Origin: Streptomyces sp. SID12488 | GTDB lineage: Bacteria; Actinomycetota; Actinomycetes; Streptomycetales; Streptomycetaceae | Assembly: GCF_010548275.1 (NCBI RefSeq) | Contig: NZ_JAAGLT010000026.1 | Location: forward strand, 1 to 64,000 | Length of the DNA: 64,000 nt | Direction: 5' to 3' | Shown: positions 16,968-25,567 of the stretch, one piece after another | How positions within the stretch are numbered: the stretch's first letter is position 1 | Layout of the letters: the number at the start of each line of letters is the position of its first letter | Translations under genes and position numbers: made by a program | The notes under the pieces: model-generated | The model's input: only the letters and a program-made list of their open reading frames with translations | The model's database searches: none | What the model was told of the DNA's origin: nothing

Positions 16968-18775
16968 CAGGACGCTCCCATGCGGTCGAGGGTGGCGGAG
17001 AGCACGGCGACGGCGTCGCAGCCCGCGAAGACGTACGCGTCGACGTCCGTGTACTGCCCGGGACGGCCGGCGAGGAACACATGCGAGGCGCCGGAGGCCT
17101 TCAGCTCCGCCGCCACGGTCGCGGCCTGCTCCTCGTACAGCGTGTCACTGGAGCAGAGGCAGACCTCGGTGGCGCCGCTGTCCGCGAAGGTGCCGTCCGT
17201 GACGGTCTCGATGCCGCCGGCCTGGAAGAGGTTCGAGACGAAGGTCGTCCGCGCGCTGTGGGCGGCGGCCGGGCCGATGGTCGCCAGGAAGACGCGCGGC
17301 CGGGATCCGGTGGCGGCGAGGTGGGCGTCGGAGCGGGCGCGCAGAGCCTCGTACGCCTCGTCGCGCCGTACCCGGGGGAGTCCTCCGGACGGCGGTACCG
17401 GCGCCGGCTCGCGGTCAGGCAGGCGCTCGGCGAGGTTCGGGAACTCGCTGACCCCGGTGATGGGTTCGCGCCGCTTGGCCAGCTTGGCGGAGCGGGCCGC
17501 CCAGGTCGTGGCCAGCGCCTCACCGAGCCGGCCCGAGCGGAGGGCGGGGGCGGGACCGCCGAGGCCCTCGATCCACTGAAAGAACTCCCAGCCCGCGTGG
17601 GCGAGTTCGTCGGTGAGCCGCTCCACGTACCAGGAGCCGCCCGCCGGGTCGATCACCCGCGCCAGATGCGACTCCTCGACCAGGATCGTCGAGGTGTTGC
17701 GGGCGATACGGCGCGCGAACGCGTCCGGCAGGCCCAGCGCGTGGTCGAAGGGGAGCACGGTGACCGAGTCGGCGCCGCCGACCCCGGCGGCCAGCGTGGC
17801 GACCGTCGTGCGCAGCATGTTCACCCACGGGTCGCGGCGCGACATCATCACCGGCGAGGTCACGGCGTGCTGCACCTGTGCCCCGGCCGCCGGTGCCCCG
17901 GACACCTCGGCGACCCGGGCCCACAGCCGCCGGGCCGCGCGCAGCTTGGCGATCGTCAGGAACTGGTCGGCGGTGGCCGCGTACCGGAACTCCAGCTGTG
18001 CGCAGGCCTGTTCGACGGACAGCCCGGCCTCGGTCAGCTTCCGCAAGTATGCGACCCCGGTCGCCAGGGACGCGCCCAGCTCCTGCGCGGCCGAGCCGCC
18101 GGCCTCGTGGTACGGCAGCGCGTCCACGGTCAGCGCGCGCAGCCCCGGGTACTGCTCGGCGCACAGCCGTGCCAGCTCGAGGACCGGCGCGAAGGCCGAC
18201 TCCTCACCGGTGCGGGCCTCGTGGCCCAGCGGATCGGCGCCGAGGTTGCCGCGCGCCGCCTCCCTGGCGACACCTCGCTCCTCGTACAGCCGGAGCAACT
18301 CCCGTGCCGCGGGCTCCACTTCCTGTCCGGCGTCCAGGACGACGGGGGCCAGGTCGAGATAGACGCCGTCGAGGGCCCGGGCGAGTGACGACACCGGGAT
18401 CGCGTCCGGACCGACGGTCAGCCAGAGCGAGGTGACGCCGTTCTCGAGGTCCCCGAGCACCGCGTCGCCGACGAGGGTCGCGTGCCGCTGCCGTACGTCC
18501 CAGCCTCCGACGGTGTTCCCCTCGGGGCGTCCGCCGCGCACGAAGGGGGCGAAGCCGGGAAAGCCGGGCTCGGGAGCCTCGTCGTGCGCCGTGTAGAGGG
18601 GGTGGGTGGTGAGTCCGTCCTCGAGAGCGGTGGACAGAGCGTCCTCGGCTGTCGCGGTGGAGACCTCCTTGCCCGCTTTGCGCAGGACGCCTTCCACCAG
18701 GCGCTGCCACTGCTCATGGGTCGTGGAGGGGAACTCGGCGGCCAGCGAGAGCCCGTCGTTGGGCAGGACTGTCAT
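16967..18775 (-). CDS. mutA: Methylmalonyl-CoA mutase, small (beta) subunit
   Basis: A 602-residue paralogue of the large subunit: it keeps the barrel-like region (GGWDVRQRH, RIARNTSTILVEESHLARVIDPAGGSWYVE) but its C-terminal domain lacks the D-x-H-x-x-G cobalamin ligand, having 'ATIGPAAAHSARTTF' instead, as expected for the non-catalytic subunit. It is the first gene of the operon. No ribosome-binding site precedes the ATG; a -10-like TAGCAT ends 6 bp upstream, which would give a leaderless mRNA. Confidence 0.95.
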   Translation of the reverse strand: MTVLPNDGLSLAAEFPSTTHEQWQRLVEGVLRKAGKEVSTATAEDALSTALEDGLTTHPLYTAHDEAPEPGFPGFAPFVRGGRPEGNTVGGWDVRQRHATLVGDAVLGDLENGVTSLWLTVGPDAIPVSSLARALDGVYLDLAPVVLDAGQEVEPAARELLRLYEERGVAREAARGNLGADPLGHEARTGEESAFAPVLELARLCAEQYPGLRALTVDALPYHEAGGSAAQELGASLATGVAYLRKLTEAGLSVEQACAQLEFRYAATADQFLTIAKLRAARRLWARVAEVSGAPAAGAQVQHAVTSPVMMSRRDPWVNMLRTTVATLAAGVGGADSVTVLPFDHALGLPDAFARRIARNTSTILVEESHLARVIDPAGGSWYVERLTDELAHAGWEFFQWIEGLGGPAPALRSGRLGEALATTWAARSAKLAKRREPITGVSEFPNLAERLPDREPAPVPPSGGLPRVRRDEAYEALRARSDAHLAATGSRPRVFLATIGPAAAHSARTTFVSNLFQAGGIETVTDGTFADSGATEVCLCSSDTLYEEQAATVAAELKASGASHVFLAGRPGQYTDVDAYVFAGCDAVAVLSATLDRMGAS

Positions 18776-18781
18776 GCCCGG

Positions 18782-18787
18782 ATGCTA
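18782..18787 (-). promoter_or_regulatory. Possible -10 box for the mut operon (leaderless)
   Basis: On the minus strand TAGCAT lies 6 bp before the mutA ATG, the position expected when transcription starts at the A of the start codon. No convincing -35 hexamer is seen 16-18 bp further upstream, so the call rests on the -10 box and on the missing ribosome-binding site. Confidence 0.35.
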
Positions 18788-19049
18788 GGGCAGAGAGGTC
18801 CGGCCGCAGGAGAGCGCCAGGCTGTGACCTTGACCTCGGCTGAACTGTGACGTCGGCCTCAGGGCCGTTCCGGACCCCGCGAGGGGGGGTGGAAGAGGCA
18901 TTCACGACGCTCTCCGGGCGGGATCGTCACCTGTACCGGTCTGGTGAGTCAATGGGGCACCGCATCGCGGAGACGGCCCCGGAATGCCAGGCTGCCCTGT
19001 GACAATCGGCTTCGCCGGACCCGTACGCACACGAATCTGAGAGCACACC

Positions 19050-19436
19050 ATGAGGATTCACCTGACCAGTGTCTTCGTCGACGACCAGGACAAGGCCCTG
19101 CGCTTCTACACGGACGTGCTGGGCTTCGTGAAGAAGACGGAGGTTCCGTTGGGCGAGTACCGGTGGCTGACCGTGGTCTCGCCCGAGGATCCCGACGGGA
19201 CCGAACTTCTGCTGGAGCCCTCCGGCCATCCGGCGGTGAAGCCGTACAGGGACGCGCTGACGAAGGACGGCATCCCGGCCACCGCCTTCGCCGTGGACGA
19301 CGTGCGCGCGGAGTACGAGCGACTGCGCGGTCTGGGCGTGCGATTCACCCAGGAGCCGATGGAGATGGGCCCGGTCACCACCGCGGTGCTGGACGACACC
19401 TGCGGCAACCTGATCCAGATCGTGCACCAGGCGTAG
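19050..19436 (+). CDS. VOC family (glyoxalase/bleomycin-resistance fold) protein
   Basis: A 128-residue single VOC module: an opening beta strand (IHLTSVFVDDQDKALRFYTDVLGF), the middle 'WLTVVSPEDPDGTELLLEP' and the closing 'AVLDDTCGNLIQIVH' make the two babbb halves. His3 and the acidic residues E69 and N/Q near the C-terminus could form a metal site, but the substrate is unknown. The first strand resembles enzymes often annotated as lactoylglutathione lyase; sequence alone cannot separate that from a binding-protein role. GAGAG precedes the ATG. Confidence 0.8.
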   Translation: MRIHLTSVFVDDQDKALRFYTDVLGFVKKTEVPLGEYRWLTVVSPEDPDGTELLLEPSGHPAVKPYRDALTKDGIPATAFAVDDVRAEYERLRGLGVRFTQEPMEMGPVTTAVLDDTCGNLIQIVHQA

Positions 19437-19507
19437 GGACCGGGCCGGGCGCTCTCCGGGCCCGATAATCGGTGGCGGACGGTGTCGACGCGCGCGACCA
19501 TGCCCCC

Positions 19508-20119
19508 ATGGACTCGCGCGCGCACGACAACGGGACAACGGCGACTCGGTGGACGGTCGCGACCGTCCACGACGACATGTGGGTCGACCCGGACGACGAC
19601 CCGCGCGAGACCGACACCGAGATCGTGGACGAACGCGGCACGCTGATCGAGGGCCTGCGCCACTACCGCCTCACCGTGGAAATGAAGTGCGCAGGTCTGG
19701 ACGCCGAACAGATGGCCCGGCGCTCCGTACCGCCGTCCACGATGTCCCTGCTCGGGCTGGTGCGGCACCTCACCGAGGACGAACGGCACTTTCGCCGGGT
19801 GATGGCCGGTGAGGACGCCCCCAAGCTGTACCGCACCGACGACGACCGCGACGGCGACTGGAACGGCGCGGTCGCCGATCCGGCGGTCGTGGAGGACGCC
19901 TGGAGGCAGTGGCGGACGGAGACGGAACGCACCGACCGGTTCGTCGCGGGCGTCGCCGACCTCGGCACCACGAACGCCGGCTTCTCCGACCTGGGCGCCG
20001 AGCCCGGCGGGCAGCTTCAGCTCCGCGACGTCCTGGCGGCGCACGTCAACGAGTACGCGCGGCACTGCGGCCACGCGGACCTCCTGCGCGAGTGCATCGA
20101 CGGCCGAGTGGGCCAATGA
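19508..20119 (+). CDS. DinB-like (DUF664) four-helix protein
   Basis: About 203 residues with the DinB/YfiT fold pattern: 'EGLRHYRLTVEMKCAGLDAEQMARRSVPPSTMSLLGLVRHLTEDERHFRRVMAG', then 'VEDAWRQWRTETERTDRF' and the terminal 'HVNEYARHCGHADLLRECIDG'. His in VRHL and the HxxxYARHxGH motif are the usual metal ligands. In actinobacteria such proteins include mycothiol-dependent S-transferases, which is a possibility here. The start is uncertain (19508 chosen, 19472 also in frame) and no ribosome-binding site is clear. A related DinB protein lies at 63150-63707. Confidence 0.8.
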   Translation: MDSRAHDNGTTATRWTVATVHDDMWVDPDDDPRETDTEIVDERGTLIEGLRHYRLTVEMKCAGLDAEQMARRSVPPSTMSLLGLVRHLTEDERHFRRVMAGEDAPKLYRTDDDRDGDWNGAVADPAVVEDAWRQWRTETERTDRFVAGVADLGTTNAGFSDLGAEPGGQLQLRDVLAAHVNEYARHCGHADLLRECIDGRVGQ

Positions 20120-20273
20120 CCGGTTGACCGGTTGATCAACTGGGCAACCGGTCGGTGAAACGCGGGCTCGCCCCTGAGACGGACCGATGGAACAACTCAT
20201 CGCGCCACCGATGAGTTTTCGCCCGAGGATCGGTCGAAAGAGGTGACAGCGTTCCCGCTCCAGGAGGTATCCC

Positions 20274-20756
20274 ATGACCACCGACGGTTTCACCACGTGT
20301 CTCTGGTTCGACGGCCAGGCCGAGGAAGCCGCCCATTTCTACGTCTCGGTCTTCAAGAACTCGGCCCTCGGCAGGGTCGGCTACTACAACGAGGCCGGCC
20401 CCGCCCCCGCCGGCAGTGTGCTGGCCGTCGACTTCGTGGCCAACGGCCAGAAGTTCGTCGCGCTGAACGGCGGCCCGCAGTTCAAGTTCAGCGAGGCCGT
20501 CTCCTTCCAGATCTTCTGCGCCGACCAGCAGGAGGTCGACCACTACTGGGCGAAGCTCACCGAGGGCGGCGGCGAGGGCGGCCCCTGCGGGTGGCTCAAG
20601 GACAAGTACGGACTGTCCTGGCAGGTCGTCCCCGAGGGCCTGATCGAGATGATCAGCGACCCGGACCCGGAGAAGGCCGTCCGCACCACCACGGCCATGT
20701 ACGCGATGAGCAAGCTGGACATCGCCACCCTGCAAAAGGCGTACGCGGGGGAGTAG
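20274..20756 (+). CDS. PhnB-like VOC protein
   Basis: A 160-residue protein with the PhnB/'3-demethylubiquinone methyltransferase-like' VOC pattern: 'TTCLWFDGQAEEAAHFYVSVFKNSALG', 'FVANGQKFVALNGGPQFKFSEAVSFQIFCADQQEVDHYWAKL', and the end 'CGWLKDKYGLSWQVVP'. Despite the old name this family is not shown to be a methyltransferase. A near-ideal AGGAGG lies seven bases before the ATG. Followed by a strong terminator hairpin. Confidence 0.85.
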   Translation: MTTDGFTTCLWFDGQAEEAAHFYVSVFKNSALGRVGYYNEAGPAPAGSVLAVDFVANGQKFVALNGGPQFKFSEAVSFQIFCADQQEVDHYWAKLTEGGGEGGPCGWLKDKYGLSWQVVPEGLIEMISDPDPEKAVRTTTAMYAMSKLDIATLQKAYAGE

Positions 20757-20775
20757 GACGAACCCGGCCGGTGCC

Positions 20776-20803
20776 GAGCCGCCCCCCCCGTCCCGGGCGG
20801 CTC
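20776..20803. terminator. 9-bp GC hairpin terminator
   Basis: GAGCCGCCC (20776-20784) and GGGCGGCTC (20795-20803) pair perfectly around a C-rich 10-base loop, 20 bp after the PhnB-like gene and at the 3' end of the opposing phosphotransferase relic. Confidence 0.65.
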
Positions 20804-21180
20804 AGGCCCGCCGGACGCCGTGCTCGGCCAGGATCTCCCTGATCACGCCTCACGGAAGGTGTCCCGGACGTCGGCGGCCAGCAGGTCCCAGGCCACGATC
20901 AGATCGACGGCCGGATCGCCGACCCCGGTACAGCCGAAGTCGATCACGGCACTCAGCCGCCCCTCGGTGACCAGTATGTTGCCGGGGGAGAGGCCGGCGT
21001 GCGCCCAGACCGGCGGTCCCGCGTGCTCAGGAGCCCGCCGGGCGGCCTCCCACAAGGCCGTCACCGCCACCTGTCCACCTCCCCCGTCAGCTGGGCGAGA
21101 GCCGCGCGAGTCTCCGTGTCCCGCGCCGACAGCGGAACGGAAACGCGGGCGCCGACGCGGGGCAGTCCAGTGCGAACGCC
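20802..21180 (-). pseudogene. Decayed aminoglycoside phosphotransferase-family gene
   Basis: On the minus strand the pieces of an APH-fold kinase are readable in different frames: 'TRAALAQLTGEVDRW' upstream of a TGA, then 'PPVWAHAGLSPGNILV' with 'AVIDFGCTGVGDPAVDLIVAWDLL', then a last piece 'VIREILAEHGVRRA' ending at 20802. The catalytic loop HGDLxPxN has become HAGLSPGN, so the essential Asp is lost, and the segment between DTF and VIREIL is deleted. The N-terminal lobe is missing. It cannot encode an active kinase. Confidence 0.7.
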
Positions 21181-21198
21181 CCGCGGCCGACGCTCAGT

Positions 21199-21846
21199 TC
21201 ACGGCGTCATCCCATTGGTGCACGCGGCACCGGGCTCGGGGGTCTGCTCGCCCTGGACGTACTTGTCGAGGAACTTGGCGACCCGCGGGTCCGACGCCTT
21301 GTCCACCTTGAGCTGGTGCTCCCAGGCGCTCAGGACGATCGGCGACGACTGGTCCTCGTAGGGGCTCATGAAGGTGTACGACGTGTTGGTCACCTTCTCG
21401 GAGAGCGTCTCGACGTCCGCCTTGGCCGCCTTGTCGTTGTACGTGATCCAGACGGCGCCGTGTTCGAGGGCGTGCACCGCGTTCTCGTTGGGGACCACCT
21501 TGGTGTAGACCTGCCGGTCGCAGTTCACCCAGACCTGGTTGTGGTCGCCGCCCACGGGCGGGCTCATCTTGTAGGTGACGGCCTTGGCGACGTGGTTCTG
21601 GGTGAGCTTGGACCAGCTCTTCACACCCGAGATCGGCGACGCCTTCGCCGCTGCCTTCGCCTGTTCCTTGTCCTGGGCCGAGTCGACCAGATACCAGCCG
21701 CCGCCGGCCAGGCCGACGAGTATGACGGCGGTCGCGCCGAGCGTGAGCAGACGCATACGGCGCTCACGGGCCTGCTCGGTCTTGCGCAGCTCCTCCATGT
21801 GGGCGCGGCGGGCCGCGGTCTTCGCCTTGGCGTTGGATGTACCCAT
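21199..21846 (-). CDS. DUF3105 membrane-anchored protein
   Basis: A 215-residue protein: a basic, coiled N-terminus (KAKTAARRAHMEELRKTEQARERR), one membrane anchor (LLTLGATAVILVGLAGGGWYLV), then an extracytoplasmic DUF3105 domain containing 'PPVGGDHNQVWVNC', 'NAVHALEHGAVWITY', 'PYEDQSSPIVLSAWEHQL' and 'FLDKYVQGEQTPEPGAAC'. The His residues in the first two motifs and two Cys could bind a metal or form a disulfide; the function of the family is not known. Start at 21846 has AGAAGGACA upstream. It follows a DUF6153 gene by about 115 bp, probably in one operon. Confidence 0.85.
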   Translation of the reverse strand: MGTSNAKAKTAARRAHMEELRKTEQARERRMRLLTLGATAVILVGLAGGGWYLVDSAQDKEQAKAAAKASPISGVKSWSKLTQNHVAKAVTYKMSPPVGGDHNQVWVNCDRQVYTKVVPNENAVHALEHGAVWITYNDKAAKADVETLSEKVTNTSYTFMSPYEDQSSPIVLSAWEHQLKVDKASDPRVAKFLDKYVQGEQTPEPGAACTNGMTP

Positions 21847-21961
21847 GGGATGTCCTTCTCCGTGCCGTGCCTGTCTCCGGGCGCGGCGCTGCAAGCTGGG
21901 GTGATGTTCGTGGTCGTGACTGAGCGGACCGGCCCGGGGAAATCGCGGGCCCGGCCACGGT

Positions 21962-22351
21962 CTAGACCCGGAGCAGTTGCAGCTCGTGGAGATCGGGAGG
22001 GCGGGCGGCGCCAGGGGTCCGCGACGGGCCGAGCGGCAGCCGGGCGGGGGCCGTGCTCGGCTGGTCCAGCGCGGCGGGCCGGGCCGCGCCGATGAACGGG
22101 GCGTGGTTGAGGACGCCGTGGTTCCCGGGGGTGTGACAGCCCTGGTGCGGGCCCTCCTGGCAGGGGTCCCGGTCGGCGATGTGCACGCCGTGCGCCGATG
22201 TCGACCGAGCGTGCCCGGTGTCCTGCGAGGGCAGGGCGCCGGCGCAGGAGAACGCGAACGTCGAGAGGACGAGGAGCAGGATGCCCAGCAGGTGCGGGAG
22301 GTTGCTGCGGGCATGCCGCGTCGCTGGGCGACGCACCCGTGCAGCGGACAT
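21962..22351 (-). CDS. DUF6153 family small exported protein
   Basis: A 129-residue protein with a hydrophobic segment near the N-terminus (LPHLLGILLLVLSTFAFSCAGAL) that may act as a signal or lipoprotein-like anchor, then a His/Cys-rich region (HARSTSAHGVHIADRDPCQEGPHQGCH) and a 'LHELQLLRV' C-terminus typical of DUF6153. The function is unknown; the family is often found beside DUF305 or DUF3105 proteins, as here, and the His/Cys content suggests metal binding. The ATG at 22351 has only a weak AGGTG upstream. Confidence 0.65.
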   Translation of the reverse strand: MSAARVRRPATRHARSNLPHLLGILLLVLSTFAFSCAGALPSQDTGHARSTSAHGVHIADRDPCQEGPHQGCHTPGNHGVLNHAPFIGAARPAALDQPSTAPARLPLGPSRTPGAARPPDLHELQLLRV

Positions 22352-22465
22352 CGGGACACCTGGAGGTTGTGGGGGCCGAGGAGAGACGAGCGTCGATGAA
22401 ATTATCAGACCGCAGAGGTGTGTTTTTGCCGTGGCTTGTGGGTTGTTTGTTGGCTGCGGTCCGCC

Positions 22466-22531
22466 GTGGCTTGTCGCGCCCACGCGGCGGAGCCGCAGAT
22501 CGATACAGCCCCGCGCCCCTTTAAGGCGCGT
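22466..22531. repeat. Dispersed Streptomyces intergenic repeat with hairpins
   Basis: The string around GCGGCGGAGCCGCA followed by TCGATACAGCCCCGCGCCCC matches, from memory, an intergenic element seen many times in Streptomyces genomes. It contains the small palindrome GCGGCGGAGCCGC and ends in GCGCC..GGCGC, so it may act as a transcription terminator. Copy number in this genome cannot be judged from one window. Confidence 0.5.
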
Positions 22532-22643
22532 CTCCTCCTGTCTGTAACAGCCTGGGTCGCTCGACGCGCGTCCTGGACGAAGCCTGGCTAGCGTGAGAAT
22601 CCGGACAGCCGACGAGATCGACCAGACCGGAGAGGCCGGAGCC

Positions 22644-23453
22644 ATGGCCGTGCAACCTGAGGGAACCCCCTGTTGGGCCGACGCGATGTTCAGTGACGTC
22701 GAGGGAGCCAAGAGCTTCTACGGCGAGGTGCTGGGCTGGACCTTCGGCGAGTCGTCGTCGGATTACGGCAACTACACGCAGGCGTACGCCGACGGCAAGG
22801 CGGTCGCCGCGGTCGTCCCGCCGATGCCCGGGCAGGAGGGGCAGTCGGCGTGGTGCCTGTACCTCGCCTCGCCGGACGCCGCCGCCACCGCCGCGAAGAT
22901 CCGTGACAACGGCGGCGAGCTGCTGATGGAGCCGATGCAGGTGGGCGAGTTCGGCACCATGTGTCTGGCCCGTGATCCCAGCGGTGTCGCCTTCGGTATC
23001 TGGCAGGGCGGTGTCCACGAGGGCTTCGAAGCGGGACCGGAGAAGCCTGGCGCGTACTGCTGGGCCGAGGTCTTCACGCGCGAGACCGAGAAGTCGGACA
23101 CCTTCTTCCAGACCGTCTTCGGCTACTCGGCCAAGCAGGTGCAGGACGACGCCATGGACTTCCGGATGTACAACCTGGGCGAGAACGGCGAGAACACCGT
23201 CCTCGGCCGGATGCGGATGACGGACGACTTCCCGCCCGAGATGCCGCCGTACATCAACGTGTACTTCACCGTCGGCAACTGCGACGACGCCGTCGCCACA
23301 GCCACCAAGCTCGGCGCCGTGCTGCGCTTCGGGCCCATGGACAGCCCGTTCGGCAGGTTCGCCGCGATGAGCGATCCGCAGGGCGCCAACTTCTCGGTCA
23401 TCGATGTCACGACGACGGCGGGCGAGATGCCCAAGTCGGCGGACGTGGGCTGA
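22644..23453 (+). CDS. Two-module VOC protein (CFP30-like hydrolase family)
   Basis: A 269-residue tandem VOC protein. Module 1 begins 'GTPCWADAMFSDVEGAKSFYGEVLGW' and ends 'CLARDPSGVAFGIWQ'; module 2 begins 'GAYCWAEVFTRETEKSDTFFQTVFGY' and ends 'AAMSDPQGANFSVID'. This duplicated form is shared with mycobacterial CFP30B and many 'hydroxylase' or 'glyoxalase' annotations; the real activity is unknown. Start at 22644 is set by GGAGAGG/GGAG upstream; the longer frame from 22593 lacks VOC similarity. Confidence 0.85.
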   Translation: MAVQPEGTPCWADAMFSDVEGAKSFYGEVLGWTFGESSSDYGNYTQAYADGKAVAAVVPPMPGQEGQSAWCLYLASPDAAATAAKIRDNGGELLMEPMQVGEFGTMCLARDPSGVAFGIWQGGVHEGFEAGPEKPGAYCWAEVFTRETEKSDTFFQTVFGYSAKQVQDDAMDFRMYNLGENGENTVLGRMRMTDDFPPEMPPYINVYFTVGNCDDAVATATKLGAVLRFGPMDSPFGRFAAMSDPQGANFSVIDVTTTAGEMPKSADVG

Positions 23454-23463
23454 GGGAGGCAGC

Positions 23464-23486
23464 CGACGGGGGCAGGGGGCCCGTCG
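23464..23486. terminator. Hairpin after the VOC gene
   Basis: CGACGGG (23464-23470) pairs with CCCGTCG (23480-23486) around a purine-rich 9-base loop, ten bases after the VOC stop codon. Confidence 0.5.
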
Positions 23487-23508
23487 CACGCATGGCATGA
23501 TCGAGCGC

Positions 23509-24195
23509 ATGCGTGAACGAGTGGTGGCCGCGTGCGACGGGGCTTCGAAGGGAAATCCGGGACCTGCCGGCTGGGCCTGGGTGGTGGCCGACGGCTCGGA
23601 GAGCCCCACTCGCTGGGAGGCCGGGCCGCTCGGCCGGGCCACCAACAACGTCGCCGAACTCACTGCGCTGGAACGGCTGTTGACGGCTGTGGCGCCGGAC
23701 GTACCGCTGGAGATCCGGATGGACTCCCAGTACGCCATGAAGGCCGTCACCACCTGGCTGCCAGGCTGGAAGCGCAAGGGCTGGAAGACGTCCGCGGGCA
23801 AGCCGGTCGCCAACCAGGAACTCGTCGTCCGTATCGACGAGCTGCTCGACGGCCGCTCGGTCGAGTTCCGCTATGTGCCCGCACACCAGGTCGACGGCGA
23901 CAAGCTCAACGACTTCGCCGACCGTGCCGCCAGCCAGGCCGCGATCGTGCAGCTGTCGGCCGGCAGCGACCTCGGCTCCCCGGAACCCCCGGCCTCGCCC
24001 GACACCCCCCGCTCCTCGGCCCCGAAAACGTCCGGAACGAAGACGGCCCGGCCGCGCAGCGGCGACTCCAGCCGCACCCTCAAGGCGAAGTTCCCCGGCC
24101 GCTGCGTCTGCGGAAAGGCCTACGCGGCCGGCGAGGCCATCGCCAAGAACGCCCAGGGCTGGGGTCACCCGGAGTGCCGTACGGCCGACGTCTGA
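23509..24195 (+). CDS. rnhA: Ribonuclease HI with C-terminal Cys-rich extension
   Basis: A 228-residue protein. Catalytic Asp is in ACDGASKGNPG, Glu in NNVAELTALE, and Asp residues in IRMDSQYAMKA and LNDFADRAA, the full D-E-D-D set of RNase HI, which removes RNA from RNA:DNA hybrids. After residue 140 comes a disordered Pro/Ser/Thr-rich linker and a second small domain (GRCVCGKAYAAGEAIAKNAQGWGHPEC) with C-x-C..H-x-x-C, possibly zinc-binding. I use the ATG at 23509 (MRERVVAACDG); an in-frame ATG at 23497 is possible; neither has a clear ribosome-binding site. Confidence 0.88.
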   Translation: MRERVVAACDGASKGNPGPAGWAWVVADGSESPTRWEAGPLGRATNNVAELTALERLLTAVAPDVPLEIRMDSQYAMKAVTTWLPGWKRKGWKTSAGKPVANQELVVRIDELLDGRSVEFRYVPAHQVDGDKLNDFADRAASQAAIVQLSAGSDLGSPEPPASPDTPRSSAPKTSGTKTARPRSGDSSRTLKAKFPGRCVCGKAYAAGEAIAKNAQGWGHPECRTADV

Positions 24196-24213
24196 GCGCA
24201 CCCGACCACACCG

Positions 24214-24233
24214 GCCGTCCTGTGAAGGACGGC
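24214..24233. terminator. Terminator after the RNase HI gene
   Basis: GCCGTCC (24214-24220) and GGACGGC (24227-24233) form a perfect 7-bp stem with a 6-base loop, followed by ATTTCGG. It lies 18 bp after the RNase HI stop. Confidence 0.7.
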
Positions 24234-24304
24234 ATTTCGGTGTACCCACATCCTGCTACTCTCCGACGCGAACTGACCACCTTCCGTAATCGCTAGGGGT
24301 GTGT

Positions 24305-25546
24305 GTGAAGGTCGCCTGTGTCGGAGGCGGGCCCGCCGGCCTGTATCTCTCGATCCTCCTGAAGCTGCGGGATCCGTCCCACGACGTCACCGTGTACGAG
24401 CGTGACCCGGCGGGCTCGACCTACGGCTGGGGCGTCACCTACTGGCGCGGACTGCTCGACAGACTCCATGAGCGCGACCCCGAGTCCGCGCGGGCCATCG
24501 GTGACGCCTCGGTGTCCTGGAACCACGGAGTCGCCCATGTGGGCGACAGCGCGACCCGGCACCCGGGCGACGAGGGCTTCGGCATCGGTCGCCACAAGCT
24601 CCTCGACATCCTCGCCGACCGGGCCCGACAGCTCGGCGTACGGCTGGAGTTCGAGCACGGGATCACCGACGCCGGCGCGCTGACCGACGCAGACCTCGTC
24701 GTGGCCGCCGACGGCGTCAACAGCGCGCTGCGCGAACAGCACACCGAACACTTCGGCGCCGATCTGAGGGCCGGCCGCAACCGGTACATCTGGCTCGGTA
24801 CCACCAAGGTCTTCGACGCCTTCACCTTCGGCTTCAAGGAGACGGAGCACGGCTGGATCTGGTGCTACGGCTACGGCTACAGCCAGGACCACAGCACCTG
24901 CGTCGTCGAGTGCTCCCCCGAGACCTGGAGCGGCCTAGGCCTCGACCGGGCGAACGAGGCCGACGGTCTGGCCCTGCTGGAGAAGCTCTTCGGCGACCTG
25001 CTGGACGGCCACTCCCTGATCGGCCGCTCGGCCGACGACGGCGCCGCCCAGTGGCTGAACTTCCGCACCCTCACCAACCGCGCCTGGCACCACGGCAACC
25101 TCGTCCTGCTGGGCGACGCCGCCCACACCACGCACTACTCCATCGGCGCCGGCACCACCCTCGCCCTGGAGGACGCCCTGGCCCTGGACGAGGCGCTCCA
25201 CACACACTCCGAACTCCCCGCGGCCCTCACCGCCTACGAGGAGCGGCGCAAGTCGGAACTGCTCTCCATCCAGAGCGCGGCCCGCTACAGCGCCCAGTGG
25301 TACGAGAACCTGCCGCGCTACATCCGGCTGCCCCCGGACCGGATGTTCGCCCTGCTCGGCCAGCGCCACTCACCACTGCTGCCCTATGTGCCGCCCCAGC
25401 TGTACTACGGCATCGACCGGGCGGCGGGGCGCCTTGAAGCGCTGCGCCGGTTCAAGCGGTGGCTCGGCCCGAAGCTCGCCCGGACCGCGCAGACACGCGC
25501 GCTGGCCTCCCGTGCCGGAGAAGAGGCCGGGGTCTCCGGAAAGTAG
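24305..25546 (+). CDS. FAD-dependent aromatic monooxygenase
   Basis: A 413-residue group A flavoprotein monooxygenase. The Rossmann motif GGGPAG is at the very N-terminus (KVACVGGGPAGLYLSILLK), 'LTDADLVVAADGVNS' is the middle DG fingerprint, and 'GNLVLLGDAAHTTHYSIGAGTTLALEDA' is the GD motif that binds FAD ribose. The shape resembles anthraniloyl-CoA / salicylyl-type hydroxylases. It stands alone, and its aromatic substrate is unknown. Starts GTG 24299 and GTG 24305 are both in frame; the second gives the standard N-terminus MKVACVGGG. Confidence 0.85.
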   Translation: MKVACVGGGPAGLYLSILLKLRDPSHDVTVYERDPAGSTYGWGVTYWRGLLDRLHERDPESARAIGDASVSWNHGVAHVGDSATRHPGDEGFGIGRHKLLDILADRARQLGVRLEFEHGITDAGALTDADLVVAADGVNSALREQHTEHFGADLRAGRNRYIWLGTTKVFDAFTFGFKETEHGWIWCYGYGYSQDHSTCVVECSPETWSGLGLDRANEADGLALLEKLFGDLLDGHSLIGRSADDGAAQWLNFRTLTNRAWHHGNLVLLGDAAHTTHYSIGAGTTLALEDALALDEALHTHSELPAALTAYEERRKSELLSIQSAARYSAQWYENLPRYIRLPPDRMFALLGQRHSPLLPYVPPQLYYGIDRAAGRLEALRRFKRWLGPKLARTAQTRALASRAGEEAGVSGK

Positions 25547-25567
25547 CCCGGTCACGGCCGGTGTCAT

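Noticed and set aside
14038..17579. Two long plus-strand frames (733 and 626 codons) over the mutase operon
   Set aside because: They are antisense to the mutA/mutB/meaB genes, which are certain.
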